DNA of 32,763 bases from an uncultured Eubacterium sp. GTDB taxonomy: Bacteria; Bacillota; Clostridia; Oscillospirales; Acutalibacteraceae. A program made the position numbers and the translations under genes. The stretch is from contig CALWHV010000012.1 of assembly GCA_944380545.1 (NCBI GenBank), forward strand, positions 1 through 32,763, written 5' to 3'. Shown one piece after another: positions 23,964 to 31,708 of the stretch. Numbering within the stretch: position 1 is the first letter of the stretch; each line of letters starts with the position of its first letter. The notes under the pieces are model-generated. The model saw only the letters and a program-made list of their open reading frames with translations. It searched no databases and was not told the DNA's origin.

Positions 23964-23998
23964 GCGCCGCGCGCAGTATGCGGCGCTTTTCTTTTTTT
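23964..23998 (+). terminator. Terminator after the ylmH-like gene
   Basis: Stem GCGCCGC/GCGGCGC followed by TTTTCTTTTTTT. Confidence 0.85.
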
Positions 23999-24025
23999 GC
24001 GCGGCTTCGGCTTGACGGGCTGATA

Positions 24026-24934
24026 TCAAAACACCGTCGTTATCTCCTTCGGCGCGCCGGGCGGCGAATAGTCGAACCGCTCGATATGCCCTGCGCTGAT
24101 GAAATAATGCAGCTCGCCGGCAGTGTCCGCCTCCTCAAACGCCTCAACTATCACAAGCTTTATCTTCATCTTTTCCGGCAGCACGGATTTTATGTAGACC
24201 GCCACGCGCTGCCCCTCAAAAAGATAGTCGCACGGCTCTGCAAGCCCCGCAAGATTTGGCGTGAGCTCAACGAAAACACCGTATGTTTCAATGCTTCTCA
24301 CCGTGCCCGTAACGGTTTCGCCCGCCTGAAACATCGCGGCGTTCTCGCTCCAGGTGCCGAGCAGCTCCTTAAGCGAAAAGGTAAGCTTGTGCGCCTCGCG
24401 CTTTCTGAGCACAACCTTTACGTCCTCGCCCTCAAACACCCTTTCCCGCGGGTGGCTGATGCGCGAAACGGAAAGCATATCTATCGGTATCAGCGCGTTT
24501 ATGCCCGCGCCTATGTCTATGAACGCGCCGAATTTTTCAAGGTGCGTCACGCGCGCGTCTATGATGTCGCCCTGTGTCAGCAAATCAAGAAATTTCTTTT
24601 TGCACCCAAGCTGAACCGCCTTGCGCGAGAGGATGGCGCTCACATTGCCGCGGTCGTCGCGCTGAAAGCCCAGCACCATAAAGCAAACGGGCTTGTTGAC
24701 CTTTGAGATAAGCGCTATATCGCGCGTGGTGCCGTCGTCTATGCCGATCGCTCCCTCCTCGCGCGGGATAACGCCCTTTATTATGCCCAGATCCACATGC
24801 AGGTTATGCTCGCTGTCGCACAGCAGCACGCGCGATTCCATCACGGCGCCGTTCATCATTGCCGTTTTAACATCCTCAAGCCTGTCAAAGCTTCTTAAAA
24901 GCCTGCTGTTTTGCCCTTCCGGATAAAATTTCAT
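24026..24934 (-). CDS. Stand-alone S1-domain RNA-binding protein
   Basis: This 302-residue protein consists of three S1-type OB folds. The first (about 30-112) is divergent; the second (GDIIDARVTHLEKFGAFIDIGAGINALIPIDMLS, about 122-190) and third (GETVTGTVRSIETYGVFVELTPNLAGLAEP, about 204-262) are typical. It is shorter than ribosomal protein S1 and contains no helicase or nuclease domain, so a role in mRNA or ribosome binding is likely but not specific. The ATG at 24934 is used; a GTG three codons upstream (24943) is possible. It converges with the ylmH-like gene and is monocistronic as far as seen. Confidence 0.85.
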   Translation of the reverse strand: MKFYPEGQNSRLLRSFDRLEDVKTAMMNGAVMESRVLLCDSEHNLHVDLGIIKGVIPREEGAIGIDDGTTRDIALISKVNKPVCFMVLGFQRDDRGNVSAILSRKAVQLGCKKKFLDLLTQGDIIDARVTHLEKFGAFIDIGAGINALIPIDMLSVSRISHPRERVFEGEDVKVVLRKREAHKLTFSLKELLGTWSENAAMFQAGETVTGTVRSIETYGVFVELTPNLAGLAEPCDYLFEGQRVAVYIKSVLPEKMKIKLVIVEAFEEADTAGELHYFISAGHIERFDYSPPGAPKEITTVF

Positions 24935-25008
24935 ATGTTTCACTCTCTGTCTTTTTCAAAATATTTTACCGTTCGCTTTAAATGTATGCCGCCGCGCGGC
25001 TGTTTATG

Positions 25009-25037
25009 TTGTAAAGCTGCCGGAAATGTGATAAAAT
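25009..25037 (+). promoter_or_regulatory. Promoter of the DUF951-murI-prfA operon
   Basis: TTGTAA (25009-25014), 17 bases, TAAAAT (25032-25037), with start codon 21 bases later. Confidence 0.6.
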
Positions 25038-25057
25038 AAGCAATCGGGAGTGGTGTT

Positions 25058-25243
25058 ATGGATTACAGCGTAGGCGATCTTGTTATAATGAAGAAGCCGC
25101 ACCCGTGCGGCTGCGCCGAATTTGAGGTGCTGCGCGTGGGCGTTGATTTCAAGCTGCGCTGCGCTGGCTGCGGCAGAGAGGTTATGCTGCCGCGTGAAAA
25201 GGCGCTTAAAAGCATAAAAAAGAAAAGGGAGCGCGCAGATTGA
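25058..25243 (+). CDS. DUF951 family small protein
   Basis: This 61-residue protein matches DUF951: DYSVGDLVIMKKPHPCGCAEFEVLRVGVDFKLRCAGCGREVMLPR with CGC and CAGC pairs that probably bind zinc, and a Lys-rich tail. Function is unknown; in Firmicutes it is often near translation or replication genes. Its stop (TGA) overlaps the TTG start of murI by four bases. Confidence 0.9.
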   Translation: MDYSVGDLVIMKKPHPCGCAEFEVLRVGVDFKLRCAGCGREVMLPREKALKSIKKKRERAD

Positions 25244-26001
25244 ACCGCCCTATAGGCTTTTTCGATTCCGGCATAGGCGGCGCAACGGTTTTAAAAGCCG
25301 CGATGCGCCTGCTGCCGCGGGAGGATTATGTTTTTTTCAGCGACAGCGCCAATAACCCCTACGGCGATAAAAGCGACGAGGAGATAATCCTGCGCTCAAA
25401 GCAGATAACGCGCTTTCTGGTTGAAGAAAAACGCTGCCGCGCCGTTGTGATCGCCTGCAACACCGCCTCGGCAAAGGCGGCAAGGGCGGTGCGTGCGTCC
25501 TTTCAGGGCGTTCCCGTTGCGGCGATAGAGCCGGCTTATAAGGTGGTGCACGACGAGCGTCCGCAGGGCGCAACGCTTATAATGGCAACAAAGGGCACCA
25601 TAAAAAGCGAAAAATTCCGCCGCCTTTATTATTCGTATTACGACCATAACACCTCCGTTCACGCCTGCCCCGGCCTTGCAGATCTTATCGAGCGGGGAGA
25701 CGAAGCCGGCATAGATAAATATCTTGAGGAAAATCTTTCTCAATACAGGGGCAGGGTGCGCAATGTGGTGCTGGGCTGCACGCACTATCCGCTTATAAAG
25801 GCGCAGATAGCGGCTGCGCTCGGCGATGTGCGGTTTTACGACGGCTCCGCAGGCGTGGCGCGCCGGCTCAAATACCTGCTTGAAGCGCAGGGCGGCTCGC
25901 CCGGCGGCAGCTCGCGGGTGGAGTTTGAGGATTCCTCAGCCGATGAAAAAACAAGGGCGCAAAAGGAAAAGCGCTTTTTTGAGATATTGGAGCAGATTTG
26001 A
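25240..26001 (+). CDS. murI: Glutamate racemase
   Basis: This 253-residue enzyme makes D-glutamate for peptidoglycan. The signature residues are present: FDSGIGG (Asp9, Ser10), the catalytic Cys73 in IACNTASA and Cys180/His182 in [14 protein letters not shown] and YGDKS also fit the family. The start is TTG at 25240, preceded by AGGGAG, overlapping the upstream stop (TTGA). The stop overlaps the prfA start (TGATG). Length (about 250-270) is normal. Confidence 0.96.
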   Translation: MNRPIGFFDSGIGGATVLKAAMRLLPREDYVFFSDSANNPYGDKSDEEIILRSKQITRFLVEEKRCRAVVIACNTASAKAARAVRASFQGVPVAAIEPAYKVVHDERPQGATLIMATKGTIKSEKFRRLYYSYYDHNTSVHACPGLADLIERGDEAGIDKYLEENLSQYRGRVRNVVLGCTHYPLIKAQIAAALGDVRFYDGSAGVARRLKYLLEAQGGSPGGSSRVEFEDSSADEKTRAQKEKRFFEILEQI

Positions 26002-27080
26002 TGTTTGATAAGCTTAACGAGGTTGAAAAAAGATACGAGGAGATAAATTCGCTCATCTGCCTGCCGGAGGTGGTGGGCGATATGCAGCGCTATACGGCGC
26101 TTATGAAGGAGCTAAAGCACCTTTCTCCCGTGGTGGAAAAATTCAGGGAATATAAAAAGACGCTTGCCGATATAGAGGACTGCCGCGCGGTGCTGGACGA
26201 CGGCAGCGCGGACGAGGAGCTTGCCGCAATGGCGCGCGAGGAGCTTGACGCCGCGGAGAAAAAGCGCGACGAGGCGGCGGGCGAGCTCAAGATACTGCTG
26301 CTCCCGCGCGACCCCAACGACGATAAAAATGTTATAATAGAGATACGCGGCGGCGCGGGCGGCGAGGAGAGCGCCCTGTTTGCCGGCGTGTTGTTCAGGA
26401 TGTATTCGATGTACGCCGAATCAAAGGGCTTTAAAACAGAGGTTATGAACGCCAATGAAACCGGTCTCGGCGGCTACAAGGAGATAAGCTTTCTTGTTGA
26501 GGGCGACGGCGCATACAGCCGCTTCAAATTTGAAAGCGGCGTTCACCGCGTTCAGCGCGTGCCGGAAACGGAGAGCCAGGGCAGGATACACACCTCCACC
26601 ACCACCGTTGCCGTTTTGCCGGAGGCGGAGGATGTTGATTTTGAGCTGAATGAAAAGGACCTGCAGATAGACACCTTCCGCTCCAGCGGCGCGGGCGGCC
26701 AGCATATAAACAAGACCTCGTCCGCAATAAGGATAACGCATCTGCCAACGGGCACCGTTGTGGAGTGCCAGGACGAGCGCAGCCAGCATAAAAACAAGGA
26801 AAAGGCGCTAAAGGTGCTGCGTTCGCGCCTTTACGATATGGAAAAGGCAAAGCACGACGCCGAGATAGCGGGCGAGCGCAAGGCGCAGGTGGGCACGGGC
26901 GACCGCTCGGAGAGGATAAGAACATATAATTACCCGCAGGGCAGGGTGACGGACCACCGTATCGGGCTGACGCTCTATAAATTGGAGCAGATACTCAACG
27001 GCGCGCTTGACGAGCTTATAGACGCGCTCATCACGGCGGACACGGCGGAGAAGCTCAAGGCGGGCGAGCAGAGCGAATGA
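26001..27080 (+). CDS. prfA: Peptide chain release factor 1
   Basis: This 359-residue protein terminates translation at UAA and UAG. It has [19 protein letters not shown] in the central domain, the anticodon-mimic segment around [14 protein letters not shown], and the GGQ motif in [15 protein letters not shown] that triggers peptide release. The start ATG at 26001 overlaps the murI stop, and its stop overlaps the next gene. The usual methyltransferase gene prmC, which modifies the GGQ glutamine and often follows prfA, is not here. Confidence 0.97.
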   Translation: MFDKLNEVEKRYEEINSLICLPEVVGDMQRYTALMKELKHLSPVVEKFREYKKTLADIEDCRAVLDDGSADEELAAMAREELDAAEKKRDEAAGELKILLLPRDPNDDKNVIIEIRGGAGGEESALFAGVLFRMYSMYAESKGFKTEVMNANETGLGGYKEISFLVEGDGAYSRFKFESGVHRVQRVPETESQGRIHTSTTTVAVLPEAEDVDFELNEKDLQIDTFRSSGAGGQHINKTSSAIRITHLPTGTVVECQDERSQHKNKEKALKVLRSRLYDMEKAKHDAEIAGERKAQVGTGDRSERIRTYNYPQGRVTDHRIGLTLYKLEQILNGALDELIDALITADTAEKLKAGEQSE

Positions 27081-28663
27081 GCGGCGGTAAGCTTATGAAA
27101 ACAAAGATATTGAAGCCCACGGCCGGCGGCATTGCCGAGGCGGGCGAAATAATTAAAAACGGCGGGCTTGTTGCGTTCCCCACGGAAACCGTTTACGGTC
27201 TCGGCGCAAACGCGCTTGATGAAAAGGCCGTTTCAAAGATCTATGCGGCAAAGGGGCGCCCCGGCGATAATCCGCTTATAGTGCATATAGCCGAAAAGGA
27301 GGATATTCTTCCGCTCGTAAAAGAGGTCACGCCGCAGGCGAGAGCGCTTATGGAGGCGTTTTTCCCCGGTCCGCTCACGATAATCCTGCCGAAAAGCGAT
27401 AAGATAGGCAAAACGGTGAGCGGCGGGCTGGATACGGTGGGCGTAAGGATGCCGCTCAACCCGATAGCGCGCGCGATGATAAAGGCGGCGGGCGTGCCGG
27501 TCGCCGCTCCCAGCGCAAACACAAGCGGGCTTCCGAGCCCCACGAACGCCGGATATGTTATTGAGGATATGCGCGGCAAAATAGACGCGGTGATAGACGG
27601 CGGCAGCTGCGAATTCGGCATAGAATCAACGGTGCTGAGCCTTGCCGGCGAGGTGCCCGTCATCCTGCGCCCCGGCGCGGTTACGCGCGAGATGCTCAGC
27701 GAGGTCATAGGCAGGGTGGACATAGCGCGCGCCGTTACCTGCGGCATGAAGGACGGCGAGACTGCCGCCTCGCCCGGAATGAAATACAAGCATTACGCTC
27801 CAAGGGCAAAAATAGTTATCGTAAACGCGCCGAAGGATAAGTACGAGCGCTTCGTCAATTCGCAAAGCGGCGCGTTCGCCCTCTGCTATGAGGAGGACGA
27901 TGTGAAGATCCCCAGGGTCACTTTCGGCAGAGAGGGCGACGATTTGAGCCAGAGCCACGCGCTGTTTGACGCGCTGCGCCGCCTTGACGAGCTGGGCGCA
28001 AAAAAGGTGTACGCGCGCAATCCGCGCCTTGAGGGAGTGGGGCTTGCGGTCTACAACCGCCTTATCAGGGCGGCGGCGTTTTGCGTCATAGACCTTGAAA
28101 AACCGTTTTTGATAGGCCTCACCGGGCAGACAGGCGCCGGCAAGGGATATGTTTCTCAAAAGCTTGCCGGTATGGGGTATAATATAATCGACGCGGATAA
28201 GGTCTACCGCGAGATGACTGAGAGCGACCCGGTTCTTCTCGGCGTGCTGCGGCGCGAGTTCGGCGAAGAGATATTTGAAAACGGCGCGCTGTGCAGGGAA
28301 AGGCTTGCCGCGCTGGTGTTTTCTGATCCCGAAAGGCTCGGCAGGCTGAACGCCGCCGTGCATCCGCTTATCCTTGAAAGGTGCGAAAGCCTTGCCCGCT
28401 TTCCCGCCGTGCTTGACGCGCCCCAGCTTTTTGAAAGCGGCGGCGAGCGGCTGTGCGCCAGAGTGCTTTGCGTAACGGCGCCGCAGGAGCTGCGCCTCAG
28501 GCGCATAACAGAGCGCGACGGAATATCGCAGACGGCGGCGCGCCAAAGGGCGGCGTCTCAGCTCAGCGAGGAATACCTCACTGAAAATTCGGATTTTACC
28601 GTTATAAACGACGGCAGAGATATAATTTCACAGCTCATCAGATTTAAGGAGGAATTGCTATGA
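27077..28663 (+). CDS. Fused threonylcarbamoyl-AMP synthase and dephospho-CoA kinase
   Basis: This 528-residue protein joins two enzymes. Residues about 8-336 are Sua5/TsaC (YrdC domain: [31 protein letters not shown], plus the C-terminal Sua5 domain from [11 protein letters not shown]), which makes the threonylcarbamoyl-adenylate used for t6A in tRNA. Residues about 343-528 are CoaE: P-loop [11 protein letters not shown] (347-357), [10 protein letters not shown] and the AVHPLILE region, catalysing the last step of CoA synthesis. The reading frame crosses the junction without a stop, and no start with a ribosome binding site is visible there, so a fusion is real rather than two genes. Start ATG 27077 overlaps the prfA stop (ATGA); ATG 27095 is an alternative. 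The fusion links tRNA and CoA metabolism without a known reason. Confidence 0.9.
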   Translation: MSGGKLMKTKILKPTAGGIAEAGEIIKNGGLVAFPTETVYGLGANALDEKAVSKIYAAKGRPGDNPLIVHIAEKEDILPLVKEVTPQARALMEAFFPGPLTIILPKSDKIGKTVSGGLDTVGVRMPLNPIARAMIKAAGVPVAAPSANTSGLPSPTNAGYVIEDMRGKIDAVIDGGSCEFGIESTVLSLAGEVPVILRPGAVTREMLSEVIGRVDIARAVTCGMKDGETAASPGMKYKHYAPRAKIVIVNAPKDKYERFVNSQSGAFALCYEEDDVKIPRVTFGREGDDLSQSHALFDALRRLDELGAKKVYARNPRLEGVGLAVYNRLIRAAAFCVIDLEKPFLIGLTGQTGAGKGYVSQKLAGMGYNIIDADKVYREMTESDPVLLGVLRREFGEEIFENGALCRERLAALVFSDPERLGRLNAAVHPLILERCESLARFPAVLDAPQLFESGGERLCARVLCVTAPQELRLRRITERDGISQTAARQRAASQLSEEYLTENSDFTVINDGRDIISQLIRFKEELL

Positions 28664-30066
28664 GCGAAAAAAAGAGCGCAAAGGAGCTTAAAAAGCTGCT
28701 TTTTAACGACAAGAAAAACGGCGCTGATTTTATGAGCGAGGAGGAGCTTAACCTTTGCGACACATTTTGCGAGGGCTACAAGGCGTTTCTTTGGAACAAC
28801 AAAACGGAGCGCGAGGTAGCCGCGTGGGCTGAAGAAGCCGCAAAGGCTGCCGGCTTTGAAGAATTCAACGAATTCGGCTCGCCGCTTGCGCCCGGTCAAA
28901 AGGTATACCTTGCAAACAGGGGAAAGGCGGTCATCCTGTGCGTAAAGGGCAAACGCCCCGTGAAGGACGGCGTTCGCATAGTTGCGGCGCATATTGATTC
29001 CCCGCGCGTTGACCTCAAGCAGTGCCCCGTTTATGAGGACAGCTCGCTTGCATATTTCAAAACGCATTATTACGGCGGATTAAAGAAATATCAGTGGGGA
29101 GCGATACCGCTTTCGCTTCACGGCAGGATCTGCAAAAACGACGGCAGCTTTGTTGACATCAGGCTCGGCGAGGAGCCGGGCGAGCCGCGCTTTTGCATAA
29201 CCGATATTCTGCCGCACCTTGCGCTGGAGCAGTACACCAGAAAGCCAAACGAGCTTATCAAGGGCGAGGAGATGAATGTGGTGATCGGCTCACGCCCGTT
29301 TAAGGACGATGAGGAGAGCGAGAGGATAAAGCTCAACATACTGAATATCCTCTACGAAAAATACGGCGTTGTTGAGCGCGATTTCCTCTCCGCCGAGCTT
29401 GAGCTCGTGCCCGCCTTCACCGTGGACGACATCGGCTTTGACAGGAGTATGATAGGCGGCTACGGCCACGACGACAGAGTCTGCGCATATCCGGCGTTTG
29501 AGGCTGCCGCGGAGATAGACGAAGCGCCGGAATACACCGCCGTTACCGTTCTCACCGATAAGGAGGAGATAGGCAGCGTGGGCAACACAGGCCTCAATTC
29601 AAGCTACTTCAAGTATTTCATAGAGGATCTTGCGCGCCTTGAGGGCTGCGAGGGCAGGGATGTGCTCAGGCGCAGCAAATGCCTTTCAGCCGATGTTAAC
29701 GCGGCGTACGACCCCACCTGGAGCAGCGCGTTTGAAAAAAACAATTCAAGCTTCATAAACGGCGGCGTGTGCGTAACCAAATTCACGGGCAGCCGCGGCA
29801 AGAGCGAAACGAACGACGCCTCTGCGGAATATGTAAGCTGGGTAAAGGCGCTGCTTGAAAACAACGGCGTGCTCTGGCAGAGCGGCGAGCTCGGCAGGGT
29901 GGACGCCGGCGGCGGCGGCACCGTTGCGATGTATATTGCAAATCTTGATGTGGACACCGTTGATGTGGGCGTGCCGGTGCTTTCGATGCACGCGCCGTAC
30001 GAGATAGTTGCAAAAACGGATGTTTATATGGCATATAAGGCGTTCAAAACATTTTTCACAAAATAA
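28660..30066 (+). CDS. M18 family aminopeptidase
   Basis: This 468-residue zinc aminopeptidase (aspartyl aminopeptidase/LAP4 family) removes N-terminal residues from peptides in the cytoplasm. Metal-binding and catalytic motifs are present: AAHIDSPR (His111, Asp113), GYGHDDRVCAYP, DKEEIGSVG (adjacent Glu pair), LSADVNAAYDP and LSMHAPYEI (last His ligand). The ATG overlaps the previous stop (ATGA) and AGGAGG lies upstream. Length matches the family (about 430-480). It is the last gene of the operon from DUF951. Confidence 0.94.
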   Translation: MSEKKSAKELKKLLFNDKKNGADFMSEEELNLCDTFCEGYKAFLWNNKTEREVAAWAEEAAKAAGFEEFNEFGSPLAPGQKVYLANRGKAVILCVKGKRPVKDGVRIVAAHIDSPRVDLKQCPVYEDSSLAYFKTHYYGGLKKYQWGAIPLSLHGRICKNDGSFVDIRLGEEPGEPRFCITDILPHLALEQYTRKPNELIKGEEMNVVIGSRPFKDDEESERIKLNILNILYEKYGVVERDFLSAELELVPAFTVDDIGFDRSMIGGYGHDDRVCAYPAFEAAAEIDEAPEYTAVTVLTDKEEIGSVGNTGLNSSYFKYFIEDLARLEGCEGRDVLRRSKCLSADVNAAYDPTWSSAFEKNNSSFINGGVCVTKFTGSRGKSETNDASAEYVSWVKALLENNGVLWQSGELGRVDAGGGGTVAMYIANLDVDTVDVGVPVLSMHAPYEIVAKTDVYMAYKAFKTFFTK

Positions 30067-30067
30067 A

Positions 30068-30114
30068 AACGCTTCACCCGTCCGCGGCTTGCTGCGGGCG
30101 GGCGCGTTGTTTTT
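30068..30114 (+). terminator. Terminator of the DUF951-M18 operon
   Basis: Stem AACGC/GCGTT extended inward by CCGTCCGC/GCGGGCGG, followed by GTTTTTG. Confidence 0.75.
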
Positions 30115-30134
30115 GAGCATATTTCATTTTTTTC

Positions 30135-30162
30135 TTGACTTTACGGTTTTATGTGATATAAT
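30135..30162 (+). promoter_or_regulatory. Promoter of rplU-prp-rpmA
   Basis: TTGACT (30135-30140), 16 bases, TATAAT (30157-30162). Confidence 0.8.
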
Positions 30163-30169
30163 GAATAAG

Positions 30170-30242
30170 CCGCATATTGCAGGTTGCAAGAGGCTTCGCC
30201 TCGCCTGCCATAGCGAGTTTACGGAAAAGGAAGGTAGAACTT
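30170..30242 (+). promoter_or_regulatory. Structured leader of rplU, L21-leader-like
   Basis: The leader of about 73 nt folds GCAGG with CCTGC (30179-30208) around the inner stem GAGGC/GCCTC with loop TTC. A structured L21 leader is known upstream of rplU in Firmicutes (Rfam L21_leader); position fits, but I could not test the match. Confidence 0.45.
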
Positions 30243-30551
30243 ATGTACGCTGTTATTCAAACGGGCGGCAAGCAGTATAAGGTTTCCGAGGGCGATGTTA
30301 TCTATGTAGAAAAGCTCGCTGCAGAAGCCGATTCAAAGATCACATTCGACACTGTTTTGGCCGTCGGCGATGAAAAGGGCATCAAGGTTGGCAAGGACTG
30401 CGCCAAGGCAAAGGTAACCGGCAAGGTCATCAAAAACGGCAAGGCAAAGAAGATAACCGTTTTCACCTACAAGCCCAAGAAAAACGAAAAGCGCAAGATG
30501 GGCCATCGTCAGCCGTATACAAAGGTTGAGATAGCGTCTATCAAGGCGTAA
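30243..30551 (+). CDS. rplU: 50S ribosomal protein L21
   Basis: This 102-residue protein shows the L21 pattern: [25 protein letters not shown] at the start and [24 protein letters not shown] near the end. The ATG at 30243 follows AAGGAAGG; a longer upstream frame runs through the structured leader and is not used. It begins the conserved L21-Prp-L27 operon. Confidence 0.98.
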   Translation: MYAVIQTGGKQYKVSEGDVIYVEKLAAEADSKITFDTVLAVGDEKGIKVGKDCAKAKVTGKVIKNGKAKKITVFTYKPKKNEKRKMGHRQPYTKVEIASIKA

Positions 30552-30554
30552 GCA

Positions 30555-30872
30555 ATGATCGAAGCAAGCTTTTTTAAAAAGGGCGGGCTGTTCACGGGCT
30601 TCGTTTCAAAGGGCCATTCGCTTTCGGCGCCAAGCGGCAAAAACATCGTGTGCGCGTTCGTTTCAAGCGCGTGCCTTATGGCGGCAAACACCGTTACCGA
30701 TGTGCTGCTCTTAAAGGCTGACGCGTATGCCGAAAGTGGCTATTTAAGGCTTGATATCAAGGAAGACCCGTCTCCCGCGCAGGATATCCTTAAGGGGCTG
30801 CTGCTCCATTTGAGCGCCCTTCAAAAGGATCATCCCGAAGATATAACAGTTAAGATATCGGAGGTGCAGTAA
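30555..30872 (+). CDS. prp: Ribosomal-processing cysteine protease Prp
   Basis: This 105-residue protease removes the N-terminal extension of L27 in Firmicutes. His21 (SKGHS) and Cys33 ([10 protein letters not shown]) form the catalytic dyad. It lies between rplU (3 nt gap) and rpmA (1-base overlap TAATG), and rpmA here encodes the expected cleavable extension, so enzyme and substrate agree. Confidence 0.96.
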   Translation: MIEASFFKKGGLFTGFVSKGHSLSAPSGKNIVCAFVSSACLMAANTVTDVLLLKADAYAESGYLRLDIKEDPSPAQDILKGLLLHLSALQKDHPEDITVKISEVQ

Positions 30873-31156
30873 TGCTCAAGTTAGATATACAGCTCTTTGC
30901 CCATAAAAAGGGAATGGGCTCCACAAAAAACGGCCGTGATTCCGAATCCAAGCGCCTCGGCGCCAAAAGAGCGGACGGTCAGTTCGTGCTTGCCGGCAAT
31001 ATCCTCTATCGCCAGAGGGGCACTCATATCCACCCCGGCACCAATGTAGGCATCGGCTCGGACGACACTCTTTTTGCCCTTGTTGACGGCACCGTCAGGT
31101 TCGAGAGAATGGGTAAGGACAAGAAGAAGGTTTCCGTTTACCCGGTAGAGCAGTAA
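30872..31156 (+). CDS. rpmA: 50S ribosomal protein L27 with cleavable N-terminal extension
   Basis: This 94-residue protein has the L27 core ([47 protein letters not shown]). The N-terminal MLKLDIQLF is the Firmicutes extension that Prp cuts after Phe9, exposing AHKKG, which reaches the peptidyl transferase centre. Its ATG overlaps the prp stop by one base, and a strong terminator follows. Confidence 0.98.
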   Translation: MLKLDIQLFAHKKGMGSTKNGRDSESKRLGAKRADGQFVLAGNILYRQRGTHIHPGTNVGIGSDDTLFALVDGTVRFERMGKDKKKVSVYPVEQ

Positions 31157-31171
31157 TTTTATACGCTTAAT

Positions 31172-31208
31172 AAAACAGGGCTTTCGCTTTTTGCAAAGCC
31201 CTGTTTTT
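31172..31208 (+). terminator. Terminator of the rplU-prp-rpmA operon
   Basis: Stem AACAGGGCTTT/AAAGCCCTGTT followed by TTTTTCTT. Confidence 0.92.
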
Positions 31209-31338
31209 CTTAACATTATTTTATCCGTAAGCGCGGGCCTGCAGCAGCGTTGCCGTGCTCGCTCCTATCAGAAAGAGGTCATCGCAAAATCATATCCCAT
31301 CCAGCCGGTCATTCCGTTGTAACCGGCTTTCGTGCAAC

Positions 31339-31371
31339 AAAAAAAGCCGGCACACAAATGCGTACCGACTT
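31339..31371 (-). terminator. Terminator of the minus-strand RNA
   Basis: On the minus strand AAGTCGGTACGC pairs with GTGTGCCGGCTT, with several G-U pairs, and T7 follows. The 3' arm CCGGCTTT is also an exact 8-base complement of AAAGCCGG at 31434-31427 upstream in the same RNA, which could act as antiterminator. Confidence 0.75.
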
Positions 31372-31606
31372 CCCGCAAAGAGGATAGACCTATCCCTTTT
31401 GCGGTGGTGGCTTCACATTCATGTAACCGGCTTTGAAATTCAAAGTCGAAACTGTCCTTTACGCTTTGCCCTCTGCCGACAGTTCAAGGCAGCTTGGAAG
31501 CAGCGGCATTTTCATTAGCATGCCGCAGGCATTGTCCGGCTCATAGCCGTTCTTTCAATCAATCTGTGAAAATAACTATTCAGTTGTAGGACAGATAAAC
31601 TGCCTT
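31339..31606 (-). ncRNA. Candidate structured RNA or attenuator leader
   Basis: A consensus promoter starts this minus-strand transcript of about 268 nt, which ends at an intrinsic terminator and holds no credible gene. It has a long hairpin CCGCAAA/TTTGCGG with inner GGATAG/CTATCC (31373-31404) right before the terminator, and GCGGCAT/ATGCCGC further upstream (31503-31527). The alternative pairing of the terminator's 3' arm with an upstream AAAGCCGG suggests transcription attenuation. I do not recognise an Rfam class. Sequence of this type seems to recur in gut Clostridia mobile elements, but that is from memory and unverified. Confidence 0.5.
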
Positions 31607-31612
31607 TCGTTT

Positions 31613-31641
31613 ATTATATAGAACAAATGTTTGATTGTCAA
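31613..31641 (-). promoter_or_regulatory. Consensus promoter of the minus-strand RNA
   Basis: Minus strand TTGACA (31641-31636), 17 bases, TATAAT (31618-31613): an exact sigma-A consensus. Confidence 0.88.
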
Positions 31642-31664
31642 GATTTTACTCATAGGTTGTATCC

Positions 31665-31700
31665 AAAAAATTGTCCTGTGAAAACCTCACAGGACAATTT
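31665..31700 (-). terminator. Terminator of the surface-protein gene
   Basis: A perfect 14-bp stem AAATTGTCCTGTGA/TCACAGGACAATTT with a 5-base loop; on the minus strand it is followed by further T (TTTTTTGG), just after the stop at 31709. Confidence 0.88.
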
Positions 31701-31708
31701 CTCATCGG

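Larger units (their letters stand above)
31212..31708. other. Noncoding stretch with minus-strand RNA elements
   Basis: No protein gene is supported here. A 13-bp direct repeat TGTAACCGGCTTT occurs at 31318-31330 and 31422-31434. On the minus strand there is a promoter, a structured transcript with terminator (separate entries), and a 14-codon frame at 31312-31268 (MTGWMGYDFAMTSF) that has no clear ribosome binding site. Confidence 0.6.

Noticed and set aside
31373..31434. Cobalamin riboswitch on the minus strand (GCCACC, hairpin, GGGAAG)
   Set aside because: The resemblance is limited to short pieces; the B12 box and the upstream core are absent.
31255..31518. 87-codon open frame on the plus strand
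   Set aside because: It is antisense to the structured minus-strand RNA, lacks a ribosome binding site and has no recognisable domain.
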